39,315 nucleotides of DNA from Gammaproteobacteria bacterium (GTDB taxonomy: Bacteria > Pseudomonadota > Gammaproteobacteria > Pseudomonadales > Pseudohongiellaceae). This document shows, piece by piece, positions 16,702 to 25,389 of this stretch. Location: the NCBI GenBank assembly GCA_003514305.1, contig DORE01000108.1, forward strand, positions 13,478 through 52,792, given 5' to 3'. The position numbers and the translations under genes were made by a program. The notes beneath the pieces were generated by a model. It had not been told where the DNA came from, did not search any database, and worked only from the letters and a program-made list of their open reading frames with translations. Within the stretch, counting starts at the first letter, position 1; each line of letters begins with the position of its first letter.

Positions 16702-17595
16702 TCAGGACTCGCTCGCAAGTATTTTTTTAAGAGTATCTTCAAGAGAGGTTAGGCTTATGCCAATTTTTTCATTAGCATTTTCAGTAACGACTTCATCTAA
16801 AGTGATGACATCGATAACTGTCGGCGTAATACCGCCTCGCTTGAGCGTGCTGGTAATCGCTGCGCCCAATTTGGCCATCAGGATTGGCACAGAACCGACC
16901 TCAACTTCTCTTTCCATCAATTTTCCAGCTTTTTTGATCAAATCACGGTAGGCAATGGGTTCTGGGCCCACTAACTCGTATACATGACTATCTTGAGCAG
17001 GCCCACAGGCCAACTTCGCAAGTGCCTGACTGAGGTCGTCAGTATCCAGAGGACGCATGCAATACTCACCGCCGCCAAGCACTTTGGTTTGGCCATTTGA
17101 GACAGCACTTATGAGCGAGTTCGCGCCAGCTGTGCCGGGTCCCATAAGAATTGGAGTTCGCAACACCGTGGCGGGAATACCTGAATTCAAGACCAGTTCT
17201 TCACCAACACCCTTGGAACGAAAGTAGGCATTGCGCGAGTCGGCGTTGGCTCCGACAACACTGATAAAAATGATGTGTTTGACATTGCAATCTTGTGCTG
17301 CCTTTACAGCAGCAGCAGTGGCAGCAACGTTGGCGCTAGCATAGGTGGAGTTCTTGTTCTCAATTAAAATCCCAGCGAGATGAATCAAACAATCCGCGCC
17401 AGCGAGTGCTTGGTGAAGGCTCTCCGGGTCGTCATAAGCAATTATCGCGGGCTTAATTGACGCTGATTGAGGAAGACTTTCGAATGCAGACTCAGAGCGC
17501 ACTCCGGCGGTTGTTGCAATGCCATCTTTCTGACTCAAATGGGATAGCAGATTTATGCCAACGCTACTGTTCGCTCCTGTGATACTGATTTTCAT
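16702..17595 (-). CDS. NAD(P)-binding NDUFA9-like epimerase/reductase
   Basis: An atypical short-chain dehydrogenase of 297 residues. It starts MKISITGANSSVG, a Rossmann nucleotide-binding turn, followed by LIHLAGI and the strand IIFISVVGA, and MRPLDTDDLSQAL near residue 190, which is typical of the NDUFA9/YwnB-like NAD(P)H-binding group. The Tyr-x3-Lys catalytic pair is not clearly kept: the motif region reads YFRSKGVGE, where YFRSK could serve. It probably acts on a sugar, quinone or isoprenoid-like substrate or as an assembly factor. It is the second gene of the operon, 144 bases after fbiC. Confidence 0.75.
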   Translation of the reverse strand: MKISITGANSSVGINLLSHLSQKDGIATTAGVRSESAFESLPQSASIKPAIIAYDDPESLHQALAGADCLIHLAGILIENKNSTYASANVAATAAAVKAAQDCNVKHIIFISVVGANADSRNAYFRSKGVGEELVLNSGIPATVLRTPILMGPGTAGANSLISAVSNGQTKVLGGGEYCMRPLDTDDLSQALAKLACGPAQDSHVYELVGPEPIAYRDLIKKAGKLMEREVEVGSVPILMAKLGAAITSTLKRGGITPTVIDVITLDEVVTENANEKIGISLTSLEDTLKKILASES

Positions 17596-17739
17596 GCGGA
17601 ATGGTCCCTATCCTGACGACGTAAGTCACCGCGAGCTGATGCTGACAGCAACATCATCGCAATCGGTTTTGTAGATTGTATCAGTGTAGCCAAGCCACAA
17701 ACAGAGGCTCCGATCGTTTGCCTTTCAACGGGATAACAA

Positions 17740-20181
17740 TCACTGAGATTGTCGAGCGGGACGAAGTGGCGAATAAGCGTCTTCCAGAATTTTGCTTCGC
17801 TGATGCTTCCCGGCGTCACTGTTGATGATCTGACTTAGTGCACCCGCATTGAACGCCCGAGCTTGTTGCGTGGCAGGGGCATCTGCATACAAGGTGGTTC
17901 GCATTCTTGCTGAGCGTCCAATTTGGCTTATGGCCGCGGCCATTTCTGCGGGGGGCCACTCCTGACCGTGCTCTGCGCCAGCTGCTCGAGTGATACTCTC
18001 GTTCATCAGGCTGCCGCCGAGATCATTAGCACCACACTGGAGGGCTAGCATGGCGCCATTTCGACCCATTTTTACCCAAGATGTCTGGATGTTGGAGATG
18101 GCTCCATTGAATGCCAACCGAGGCACAGCATGCATGAGAAGGCCTTCGCGCAGGGTTGGCCCCCTTCTGGATTTCCCCTTTTTGTACATCGGCGCTTCTG
18201 CCGCAACATACGGTAGCGGGACGAATTCTGTGAATCCTCCACTTTCGTCCTGGAGTTTTCGAATTGCGTGGAGGTGGGCTGCCCAGTGTTTGGGCCGATC
18301 AACATGTCCGAACATAATGGTAGCGGTCGAATGGAAGCCGACTTCATGGGCGGATCGCATGACTTTGAGCCACTGTTTGGTGTTGAGTTTATCGGCACAG
18401 ATTTGTTTGCGAATCTCATCGTGAAGGATTTCTGCTGCCGTGCCTGGTAGTGTGCTGAGTCCTGCTTTTCTCAGGCGGGAGAGAAATTCCGTGAGACTTA
18501 TGCCTAGAGTCGCTGCGCCTTGCCAGACCTCAAGAGGTGAAAATGCGTGGACGTGAATGTCTGGCGCAGCGCGTTTTACGGTGGTCACTATGTCCAGATA
18601 GGTCTGCCCGGTGTAGTCCGGATGGATGCCTCCCTGCATACATACTTCGGTGGCGCCCCTGTCCCAGGCTTCTTTTGAACGGCGCGCTATCTCTCCAGCT
18701 GAAATATCGTAGGGCTTTCCTCTCAGGTTTTCACTCATTTTTCCTTTTGAAAAGGCACAGAATTGGCAGCGAAAGTAGCAGACATTGGTGTAGTTGATGT
18801 TGCGGTTAACGACGTAGCTGACGGTATCGCCAGTCTGCTCTGATCGTATTTGATCGGCGGCACGTATCACCGCGCTAAAATCGGGACCCCGCACCTTGAA
18901 GAGCAATTCAATTTCTGCTTCAGTCAGAGCATGCTGTTGTCGAGCGCGCTCAATAATGTCAGCGATCGGCGCGGACGATCTGGGCTGTTCTTTGCACAAT
19001 CGGTTTTCAATTGAGGGTATTTTTGCACTACTTCCGGGAGTCCAGGGATCGCGTCTGGCAAAGCCCATGCTGTCGCTGTGAGCCAGTGCGGGGGGCAAGA
19101 CGGAATCATCGAGCCATTGGGGTCCTGAACGCACGTAGTCGGGGTAAACAGTAAGGCGCTGTTCTAGAAATTTGCCCGCCGCTTCCGTTTCTCGTGCCAA
19201 GTTGTCAAGGTGAGGCCAGGGTGCTTCTGGGTTCACGTGGTCCGGTGTTACCGGGGAAACACCGCCCCAGTCGTTGATCCCCCCAGCAATCAGTTGTGGC
19301 AGGACGCCCGGGCTGAGGTTTGGGGGAGCTTGAATGTTCATTCGGGACCCGAAAATCAAGCGAGTGACGGCGAGTGTCCAAATCAAATCTTGCAGGTTTG
19401 GTTCAGGTGCCTGTGCCATTTTTGTGTTCGGCTTAGCTCTGAAATTTTGAATGATCACTTCCTGAATGTGGCCATATTGCTCATGAAGTCGTCTGATCGC
19501 CAGCAGAGATTCAATGCGCTCCAGACGAGTTTCGCCAATTCCGATCAGAATGCCTGTGGTAAAGGGCACGCTGGCCTTGCCTGCGAGTTCGAGAGTCTGC
19601 AGTCGAAGCTCTGGATCTTTGTCGGGAGAACCATAGTGTGGCATGCCTTTCTGGCATAGTCGGGTCGAAGCGGACTCCAACATTATCCCCATTGACGCGC
19701 TTACTGTTCTTAGCATGTCAATTTCGCTGGCGGTCATATTGCCGGCGTTAATGTGAGGCAGCAATCCGGTTTCGGACAGTACTCGCGCAGCCACATCCCG
19801 CACGTATTCCAGCGTGCTGTCGTAGCCTAAATTAGCAAGTGCTTCTCGGGCGGCGCGGTACCGCAACTCAGGTTTTTCGCCCAGGGTGAAAAGTGCTTCT
19901 TGGCAGCCAACTTCGGCGCCGGCCTGACACAGGGCGACCACGTCTTCCGATGACATAAAAACTTGATTCAGATGTCTTGGGGTCTGGGCAAAGGTGCAGT
20001 AGTGACAGACATCACGGCACAGTTGAGTGAGAGGCACAAAGACCTTCCGCGAGTAGGTTATAAGATCGCCGTGATACCTGTCCCGGAGTCGAGATGCTGT
20101 TTTGGCAAGTGTCGAGGTATCCAGGTTGTCGGCAAGGGCTATTGCCTCGCGCTCTGTTAACCATTCGGTATTGCTGCTCAC
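17740..20181 (-). CDS. fbiC: FbiC: fused CofG-CofH 7,8-didemethyl-8-hydroxy-5-deazariboflavin synthase
   Basis: A fused radical SAM protein of 813 residues that makes the deazaflavin core of coenzyme F420 from tyrosine and a ribityl-diaminouracil. Both halves keep a C-x3-C-x2-C cluster motif: CRDVCHYC (Cys55, 59, 62) in the CofG half and CYFRCQFC (about 465-475) in the CofH half. The length matches the actinobacterial fusion (about 850) rather than the separate archaeal enzymes. I chose the GTG at 20181 because AGGGA stands eight bases upstream; longer frames run into the divergent amidohydrolase gene. Other F420 genes (cofC, cofD, cofE) are not in the window. F420 synthesis is uncommon in Gammaproteobacteria. 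Confidence 0.9.
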   Translation of the reverse strand: MSSNTEWLTEREAIALADNLDTSTLAKTASRLRDRYHGDLITYSRKVFVPLTQLCRDVCHYCTFAQTPRHLNQVFMSSEDVVALCQAGAEVGCQEALFTLGEKPELRYRAAREALANLGYDSTLEYVRDVAARVLSETGLLPHINAGNMTASEIDMLRTVSASMGIMLESASTRLCQKGMPHYGSPDKDPELRLQTLELAGKASVPFTTGILIGIGETRLERIESLLAIRRLHEQYGHIQEVIIQNFRAKPNTKMAQAPEPNLQDLIWTLAVTRLIFGSRMNIQAPPNLSPGVLPQLIAGGINDWGGVSPVTPDHVNPEAPWPHLDNLARETEAAGKFLEQRLTVYPDYVRSGPQWLDDSVLPPALAHSDSMGFARRDPWTPGSSAKIPSIENRLCKEQPRSSAPIADIIERARQQHALTEAEIELLFKVRGPDFSAVIRAADQIRSEQTGDTVSYVVNRNINYTNVCYFRCQFCAFSKGKMSENLRGKPYDISAGEIARRSKEAWDRGATEVCMQGGIHPDYTGQTYLDIVTTVKRAAPDIHVHAFSPLEVWQGAATLGISLTEFLSRLRKAGLSTLPGTAAEILHDEIRKQICADKLNTKQWLKVMRSAHEVGFHSTATIMFGHVDRPKHWAAHLHAIRKLQDESGGFTEFVPLPYVAAEAPMYKKGKSRRGPTLREGLLMHAVPRLAFNGAISNIQTSWVKMGRNGAMLALQCGANDLGGSLMNESITRAAGAEHGQEWPPAEMAAAISQIGRSARMRTTLYADAPATQQARAFNAGALSQIINSDAGKHQRSKILEDAYSPLRPARQSQ

Positions 20182-20215
20182 TGCTGAGTTCCCTGGGAAA
20201 TTCGCTAATCTTTGT

Positions 20216-20244
20216 TTGACAAGATGTAGAGTAGCAGGCTGAAT
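20216..20244 (+). promoter_or_regulatory. Candidate sigma-70-type promoter for the amidohydrolase
   Basis: A perfect TTGACA (20216-20221) is followed after 17 bases by CTGAAT (20239-20244), a weak -10. It lies in the 186-base divergent region between fbiC and the amidohydrolase and points to the latter. The short inverted repeat ATTCG-CTT-CGAAT at 20262-20274 lies just downstream and could be an operator. Confidence 0.3.
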
Positions 20245-20367
20245 GACCTGTTGAGAACTAGATTCGCTTCGAATACCTGAATTGCGACAGCTGCGGGCCG
20301 TCAACAACCGCTTGATCCGGCCGCCCCTCTTAGGCGCCCCCCAAGGACCGTAAACATGGAGAGACCA

Positions 20368-21726
20368 ATGAGTTTTCGAGTCTTCATCAAACGCCAAGCT
20401 TGGCCTCTAGGCTTAGCAGTAAGCCTTATGGCCAGCGTGCAGGCCCAAAGCGACATTCTTATGCAGAACGCCAATCTCATCATCGGAGATGGGAGTGTGC
20501 TCACCAACCATGATCTTTTGATAGAAGATGGGCTGATCGTGGATCTGGGGCGTAACTTGTCGCTACCAGAGGCGGGGCTGGTGGTTGATCTTCAGGGGAA
20601 ATGGGTGATGCCAGCCCTGATTGATGCCCATGCCCATCTTGGTTTCCAGTCTCGGGAAAGTTGGGGTGCGGGGAACTATGATTTGGAAAATCTGACTGAT
20701 AATCTTGAGCAATATGCCTATTACGGCTTTGGCGCGGTGTTTTCAGCTGGCAGTGATCCGGCAGAAATTGCACAGTTGCTAAAGGCGGTCGTGAGCAGAC
20801 GCAAAAATTTGCCCGAATTTCTCTATGCCGCGGGCTTGGCTCCACCCGGCCAGGGACCGAACAATCAGTTTCTCGAGCAGACAACGCTGGTGGAGGCCAG
20901 AACCGGATTCAAGGTGCTTCATGGCGTCACGGAACCAAAGTCGGCGCGCCAGACAGTCACAGAATTGGCTCGTAAAGGCTCTGAATTTATTAAAATTTGG
21001 GTGGACGACAGGGGTGGCAGTCAAACAAAGCTTGCACCAGAGATCTACTGGGCAGTTGCTCAGCAGGCTGGACAACTGGGTCTTAAGGTATTCGTACATC
21101 AGCAAAATGCTGCGGATATGCTTGATCTCATCACTGCCGGAGTAGACGGCTTCCTGCATGGGCGAATTGGCAGCGCCTTCACGGATGACTTGGTCTCCCG
21201 GGCAGCGCGGTCAGATGTGTTCGTAATACCCAATCTGGGCCTGGGTGAACTGCGCCGTGAAGCCATTGGTGAGGATAATTTTCTGGTTCCATTCTTATCG
21301 AAGGCACTCAGGGAATCGCTGTCGGCCTCAGCGACGCGTCAGGCGCAGCCGGAACGAGAAGCAGTGGATGAATCAGAGCTTATTGCTGGGTTTGCGCGGA
21401 TTGAAGCCGGCGGTCTGGATCTGGTGCTTGGAACCGATGCAGGCGCGGTACCTGGGCATCCATTTGGTTATACAGGCCATCGCGAATTGGAGATCTATGT
21501 CCGGCTAGGCATGAGTCCGATGGACGCGCTGCTCTCCGCCACTTCCCTTGCCGCCAAACATCTGGGCCTCGATGGACTGGGTCTGCTGAAGCTGGGCAAG
21601 CAAGCGAGCTTGGTGATCCTGAACTCCGATCCGACCTCAGATATCAGAAGTACAAGGGATATTCACTCTGTTTATCTCAATGGTCAGCGCATTAATCGGC
21701 GTGCTATCGCTTCTCGAACTCCGTAG
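20368..21726 (+). CDS. Secreted amidohydrolase (imidazolonepropionase-like)
   Basis: A metal-dependent hydrolase of 452 residues in the amidohydrolase superfamily. A signal peptide (MSFRVFIKRQAW, ending near VQAQ) sends it to the periplasm. The metal motif HxH is in DAHAHLG, a catalytic Lys is likely in EFIKIWVDD, a His in KVFVHQQ and another in FLHGRIG, and the Asp is in GTDAG. A C-terminal beta-domain (LGLLKLGKQASLVIL) completes the fold. Secreted members include prolidase-like and related imidases; the substrate is unknown. The ATG at 20368 has GGAGAG before it, preferred to the ATG at 20356. It converges with the M24 peptidase gene, overlapping it by 23 bases. Confidence 0.84.
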   Translation: MSFRVFIKRQAWPLGLAVSLMASVQAQSDILMQNANLIIGDGSVLTNHDLLIEDGLIVDLGRNLSLPEAGLVVDLQGKWVMPALIDAHAHLGFQSRESWGAGNYDLENLTDNLEQYAYYGFGAVFSAGSDPAEIAQLLKAVVSRRKNLPEFLYAAGLAPPGQGPNNQFLEQTTLVEARTGFKVLHGVTEPKSARQTVTELARKGSEFIKIWVDDRGGSQTKLAPEIYWAVAQQAGQLGLKVFVHQQNAADMLDLITAGVDGFLHGRIGSAFTDDLVSRAARSDVFVIPNLGLGELRREAIGEDNFLVPFLSKALRESLSASATRQAQPEREAVDESELIAGFARIEAGGLDLVLGTDAGAVPGHPFGYTGHRELEIYVRLGMSPMDALLSATSLAAKHLGLDGLGLLKLGKQASLVILNSDPTSDIRSTRDIHSVYLNGQRINRRAIASRTP

Positions 21727-23086
21727 ATGACAAGTCGGTAGGCGTGATGACGTGGTATTCGGTCTGTCGCGGAGCGATGTAATCGAAATTTTGGCCATTA
21801 AAGAAACCGTCTTCCTCTAATTTCATGCGCATGGGTTCGCGGCTCCACTCCGGCACCTCCACCAGCGCAGTCAGCTCGATGGAGTAAGCAGTATTCGGCT
21901 GCATAGCGTAGTCCCCGGAACCAGCTACCCCTTCCTGCTTGTCCCACATGCCTATTGTTGTGCCGGCAGCATGCCCATGAAGACCGATTGGATGGGTGTA
22001 AATGATAGGACCAATGCCTCGCTCTAAAGCCTGCTGCCGTGATCGGCGAAGAATCTCGTTCCCTTTCCTGCCGACCTGAAAGTTGCTTGTCAGAATATCC
22101 TGCAGTTCGTTGCCTTTCCGAAGCGCCAGCTGTAAAGAGGCTGGCACTACCGTTTCTCCTTTGCGAAGTATATAGGCATTTTGCTGAGTGTCCGTCTGCA
22201 GGTTTAGATAGCTGATGCCAAAATCGATGTGAACATGGTCGCCGCGTAGAAGCAGACTAGGGTCTTGGTTGTTTGCTGCGATCTCTTGCTTAGATTGATC
22301 AGAGCGCTCGACTTCAATACTGGTGTGAAACCAGGTCTGCAAGCCGAGATCATTGACCCGTTGCCGAAACCACCATTCGAGATCTTCAGTGGATGTAACG
22401 CCAGGCGTAATGACCTCACTAGAGAATCCTTCTTTAATAATCCCATGGGCAATTTCCATGACGGTCTTGTAGGTGGCCATCTCGGCGGCAGTGCGTGTTT
22501 CCAGCCAACCTACAGCGGCTGATTCGCTAGAGACGATTCTATCTCTCAAGCGGATCGGCAAGGCCTGCAAGAAGTCTCGCTGCTCTGAATAGGTTAGGCC
22601 ATCGGCTAATGCATAGACGTCTGAATAGTTCAGGGCAATGCGCTCTGGGTCTGCCTCATCAAGAATCTGTGCGATTTGCGCATATTGATCAGGTTGCTCC
22701 TCCGGATCCCAGACACTAGGGAACAGAGTGCCCACTGGATAGCGGGCCACCGCCATACGCTTCACGCCCAGTTCAGGGCCGTGATCGATAAAGATCAGAA
22801 CCGTGCGCCGTCTCGCATTGAGCCATGTCGCTGGAAGCATGGTTTTTACTATTGGGTCTTCATTGTACTCTCTAGCGATCAGTACCCACGCGTCTATCTC
22901 GGCGGCACGCATGACTTGCGGTACAACAGTATCGAGCCTGTCCTTCAAAATTTGATCGGTAATCTCAGCGCGTTGCCTTAAGGAAAGAATACTATTGTCC
23001 AAGTCGTCTGCAAGACCGCTTTGAGCAGTCAGGCTAAAAGTCAGGCCAAAAGCCAGCCAACGAAAAGTATAAGAGATGGTGCGCAT
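21704..23086 (-). CDS. Secreted M24-family metallopeptidase (Xaa-Pro peptidase-like)
   Basis: A pita-bread metallopeptidase of 460 residues with a signal peptide ending near GLAD. The five metal ligands of the M24 family are visible in order: Asp in HIDFG, Asp eleven residues later in TDTQQ, His in IGLHGHAAG, Glu in SIELTAL and Glu in KLEEDG. An N-terminal creatinase-like domain precedes. Family members cleave Xaa-Pro bonds or methionine; here the periplasmic location suggests peptide or dipeptide breakdown, perhaps with the amidohydrolase that ends into it from the other strand. The start at 23086 has GGAG nine bases upstream. Confidence 0.86.
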   Translation of the reverse strand: MRTISYTFRWLAFGLTFSLTAQSGLADDLDNSILSLRQRAEITDQILKDRLDTVVPQVMRAAEIDAWVLIAREYNEDPIVKTMLPATWLNARRRTVLIFIDHGPELGVKRMAVARYPVGTLFPSVWDPEEQPDQYAQIAQILDEADPERIALNYSDVYALADGLTYSEQRDFLQALPIRLRDRIVSSESAAVGWLETRTAAEMATYKTVMEIAHGIIKEGFSSEVITPGVTSTEDLEWWFRQRVNDLGLQTWFHTSIEVERSDQSKQEIAANNQDPSLLLRGDHVHIDFGISYLNLQTDTQQNAYILRKGETVVPASLQLALRKGNELQDILTSNFQVGRKGNEILRRSRQQALERGIGPIIYTHPIGLHGHAAGTTIGMWDKQEGVAGSGDYAMQPNTAYSIELTALVEVPEWSREPMRMKLEEDGFFNGQNFDYIAPRQTEYHVITPTDLSSTEFEKR

Positions 23087-23358
23087 ATATAGGACTCCGT
23101 CGTGACCCGAGAGAAGACTAACACTTTGTGTTAGCTCACAGCCAGACGGATAAGGTCTTACCGATGTGTTCATCCCGCTGATGAACTGCGCACGGTATAT
23201 TTCTGGCATGCAGGCTGTGTGATCAAACTCAAGCAAATCATAGGATTGATCCCCGGAAAAATTGTAGTGATTCGTCTGAAAACCACTCTCCAAAATCAAA
23301 ATGTTGAGTTGGCTAAGGAGAATGAGCAGGAAATGCCCGTCAAAAAACGACCAGGTAA

Positions 23359-24207
23359 CTAGCTTGCCAGTTTATAAATTGCTGTGTGTTCGACTTCCAG
23401 AACAACAGCGTCATCGCTGTAGAAGACCAGGTATAAAATAATGAACTCGTGTCCTTTGCGTACCCATTTTTTGGTCGGTATCGTTTTGATGCGATAGTCC
23501 CGCCCCACGCGGCAAGCGTCTCTGAGTGTTAGCCTGCTTGCGGTATGTATCCAGGCTGGCATGAGGTACATGTTTTTGAGCGCGATGTTACACATCTCCA
23601 ACAGATAGTAGGGATGAATAAAGCCGTTTTCGCCTCGGTAAATAGGTGACTGGTCCCGCTGGACTGAAACATGATGTGTGTTGTCTTCAACCTCTGGCTG
23701 CCAATGCAACAGTGGACCTGGAAGGTTAAGAGTGATCGCCTGATCGCTGATTTCTGGGCGTACACTGATACTTCTCCCGGGTTCACTCTCGACTAGTGCG
23801 TTGACCGCAGGCAGTTCAGCGGGCAACCAGCTTTCCAGTTTGGCAAGTAGAGCCCCTTCTTCATTGTAGGCACAGGTGACATGGCTTCGCCTGCTTGATT
23901 CTTGTCCTAGGCTCTCGCTTCGGATAGTGAGTAAGTCGTTTTGATATGCCGGTTTTAGAAATGCGACGTCAAGCATGCCTTGTTGGAGGAATTGTTCGCC
24001 GTACTGTCTGACAAGAGGTTGGGTTAAGTACCCAAAGATGTTGACGCCACTGACCAATGCGCTTGAGAATCCATAGCGTCTAGCCACTTCGTCACTGTGG
24101 ATCCGATTTTCTGAATCTTCTGCGTCATTTAAAGCAAGAATTTGTAATGGCGCTGGGGGTATATCCATGTTGTTGGCCATGATCCTGGGTTTGTGCTTCG
24201 AAGGCAT
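23359..24207 (-). CDS. MaoC-like double hotdog protein
   Basis: A cytoplasmic protein of 282 residues resembling MaoC-like hydratases/dehydratases. The N-terminal half has ENRIHSDEVARRYGF followed by SALVSGVNIFGYL, the hydratase hotdog pattern in which Asp/His act on enoyl-CoA-like substrates, and the second half is a further hotdog-like region (HEFIILYLVFYSDD). The usual N-P-I-H-x-D is altered to NRIHSDE. A hydratase role on an acyl thioester is plausible but the substrate is unknown. The start at 24207 has no strong ribosome-binding site; the ATG at 24180 is an alternative. The gene for the peroxidase-like protein lies just upstream in the same direction. Confidence 0.68.
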   Translation of the reverse strand: MPSKHKPRIMANNMDIPPAPLQILALNDAEDSENRIHSDEVARRYGFSSALVSGVNIFGYLTQPLVRQYGEQFLQQGMLDVAFLKPAYQNDLLTIRSESLGQESSRRSHVTCAYNEEGALLAKLESWLPAELPAVNALVESEPGRSISVRPEISDQAITLNLPGPLLHWQPEVEDNTHHVSVQRDQSPIYRGENGFIHPYYLLEMCNIALKNMYLMPAWIHTASRLTLRDACRVGRDYRIKTIPTKKWVRKGHEFIILYLVFYSDDAVVLEVEHTAIYKLAS

Positions 24208-24249
24208 AGTAATTATTTGAGCTCGTGGTTTCTTAGGTGCATTTACAGG

Positions 24250-24819
24250 CTACCTCGCCAAGCCATAAAACTCCTCATTCGGGCATAAAGAAGCCATATT
24301 GGCAATTCGATTTGACATGGCGAAGAATGCCGAAATCGCCCCGATCTGCCAGATGTCGTCCTGAGAAAAACCTTCAGCCTTCAGTGCTGCGTGATCCTTC
24401 TCTGTGACTTCATGAGCGGCCTGTGAAACTTTTACCGCGTAATCGAGCATCGCCCTCTGCCTTGATGTGATGGCAGCTTTGCGGTAGTTGGTTGACAATT
24501 GATCGGAAAGGGTTGGATCTTTTTCTCTGACCCTAAGTATTGCACCGTGTGCAACGACACAATACAGACACTGGTTCAGCCCAGAAGTGGCCACCACGAT
24601 CATTTCCCGTTCACCTTTTGTCAGAGTCTCCGCACTGTCCATGAGGGCGTCGTGATAGTCAAAAAATGCTCTGAATTCGGCAGGTTTAGCCGCTAGAGCC
24701 AGAAAGATATTGGGAATAAAGCCAACTTTTTCCTGTACGTTGAGCATTCGATTCCGTATGTCGGGCTCGATGTCTTCGATCGCAGGAATGGGAAACAGGG
24801 CAATAGGTTGCTTGGCCAT
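24250..24819 (-). CDS. AhpD/carboxymuconolactone decarboxylase-like protein
   Basis: A cytoplasmic protein of 189 residues in the peroxidase-related AhpD superfamily. The redox pair is in QCLYCVVAHG (Cys84, Cys87, His91), the C-x-x-C-x3-H arrangement of alkylhydroperoxidase D-like proteins; it would reduce peroxides or act in thiol redox exchange. The N-terminal region (KVGFIPNIFLALA) and the C-terminal DDIWQIGAISAFFAMSNRIANM are typical of the 'peroxidase-related enzyme' group. It is transcribed in the same direction as the MaoC-like gene 42 bases downstream, possibly as one unit. Confidence 0.85.
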   Translation of the reverse strand: MAKQPIALFPIPAIEDIEPDIRNRMLNVQEKVGFIPNIFLALAAKPAEFRAFFDYHDALMDSAETLTKGEREMIVVATSGLNQCLYCVVAHGAILRVREKDPTLSDQLSTNYRKAAITSRQRAMLDYAVKVSQAAHEVTEKDHAALKAEGFSQDDIWQIGAISAFFAMSNRIANMASLCPNEEFYGLAR

Positions 24820-25120
24820 CTCAGTTATTCCAGTGTGTGTTGGTTTTGGGCAAACATTCGTCTCCGCTGCCTAAGCGCACGCACTCGGTTTGGTGGAACC
24901 AAGATGCTCACAGCCCCGAGGGCGCCACTGCCGGGCTCAAGTAGGCAATTGACTTCCTACCTGTTTCCGCACGCTTCACGGAGCCATGTCGGCTTTTTAG
25001 ATTTTCTTGGCAGCGTCTTGGCCTGAACTCCCTTGTGCCTTTGACTGAGCCTTAGGCCCCATCGTCACAGATGAAATGGGCAAGGTCAATTCTTGGTATC
25101 TGTGGCGGTCATCAAAAGCG
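24820..25120. other. Spacer upstream of the AhpD-like gene, no gene found
   Basis: The 5' side of the 570-base gap has no plausible coding frame of useful length on either strand. It must hold the promoter of the minus-strand AhpD-like gene, though I see no clear consensus. A 21-codon basic minus-strand frame near 25000-25060 is not supported as a gene. Confidence 0.4.
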
Positions 25121-25314
25121 GGGTGGAAGGTAAATGAGCTAGCGGAGAAAGCCTTTATCGTGACAGGTGCAAATTCCAGTATCCGGCGCAATGCCGCGCA
25201 GCGTTTGCCGAAAAAGGAGCAGAGGTGGTGTTGGTCTCTCGTCATATTGACAAAGGCAAGGCTGATCAAGCGCGAATCATACTTGCGGCGGGTCCTGACC
25301 CAGTTCATTTATAG
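25121..25314 (+). pseudogene. N-terminal remnant of an SDR gene, frameshifted
   Basis: Two plus-strand frames join into the N-terminal Rossmann part of a short-chain dehydrogenase. The first reads ELAEKAFIVTGANSSIRR, where the TGxxxGIG glycine motif has become TGANSSIR; the second, after a frame change near 25205, reads FAEKGAEVVLVSRHIDKG and runs to a TAG at 25312-25314. Only about 60 of 250 expected residues are present. The intact SDR at 1213-1932 has the same opening logic but is not an obvious source. A dead fragment lying between two minus-strand genes. Confidence 0.65.
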
Positions 25315-25338
25315 TTTTCTGCCCGCCGCACTTTAACA

Positions 25339-25375
25339 GACCAGCGCGTGCAGAGTGCAAATGCATGCGCTGGTC
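25339..25375 (-). terminator. Long hairpin after the PQQ dehydrogenase gene
   Basis: GACCAGCGCGTGCA (25339-25352) and TGCATGCGCTGGTC (25362-25375) form a 14-bp stem with one mismatch (a G-T type pair on the plus-strand reading) around a 9-base loop. It begins 15 bases after the stop of the minus-strand PQQ dehydrogenase gene, so it likely ends or stabilises that transcript. No T tract follows in the minus direction, which argues for a Rho-assisted end or a 3' stabiliser. Confidence 0.5.
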
Positions 25376-25389
25376 ACAGTCAACAATGA

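Noticed and set aside
17592..17819. 75-codon minus-strand frame ending in an ATGA overlap with the reductase gene
   Set aside because: It starts inside the fbiC 3' end in another frame, has no ribosome-binding site and no family resemblance; the ATGA overlap is the only argument for it.
20182..20397. Longer FbiC N-terminus of about 72 residues
   Set aside because: It runs into the divergent amidohydrolase gene and its sequence is not FbiC-like; the GTG at 20181 has a good ribosome-binding site.
24997..25308. 103-codon minus-strand ORF across the SDR remnant
   Set aside because: It is the shadow of the recognisable plus-strand SDR fragment; the end is merely a basic low-complexity tail.
25335..25385. 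attC-like integron site
   Set aside because: The strong stem suggested it, but the required RYYYAAC and GTTRRRY boxes are not both present and no cassette or integrase is near.
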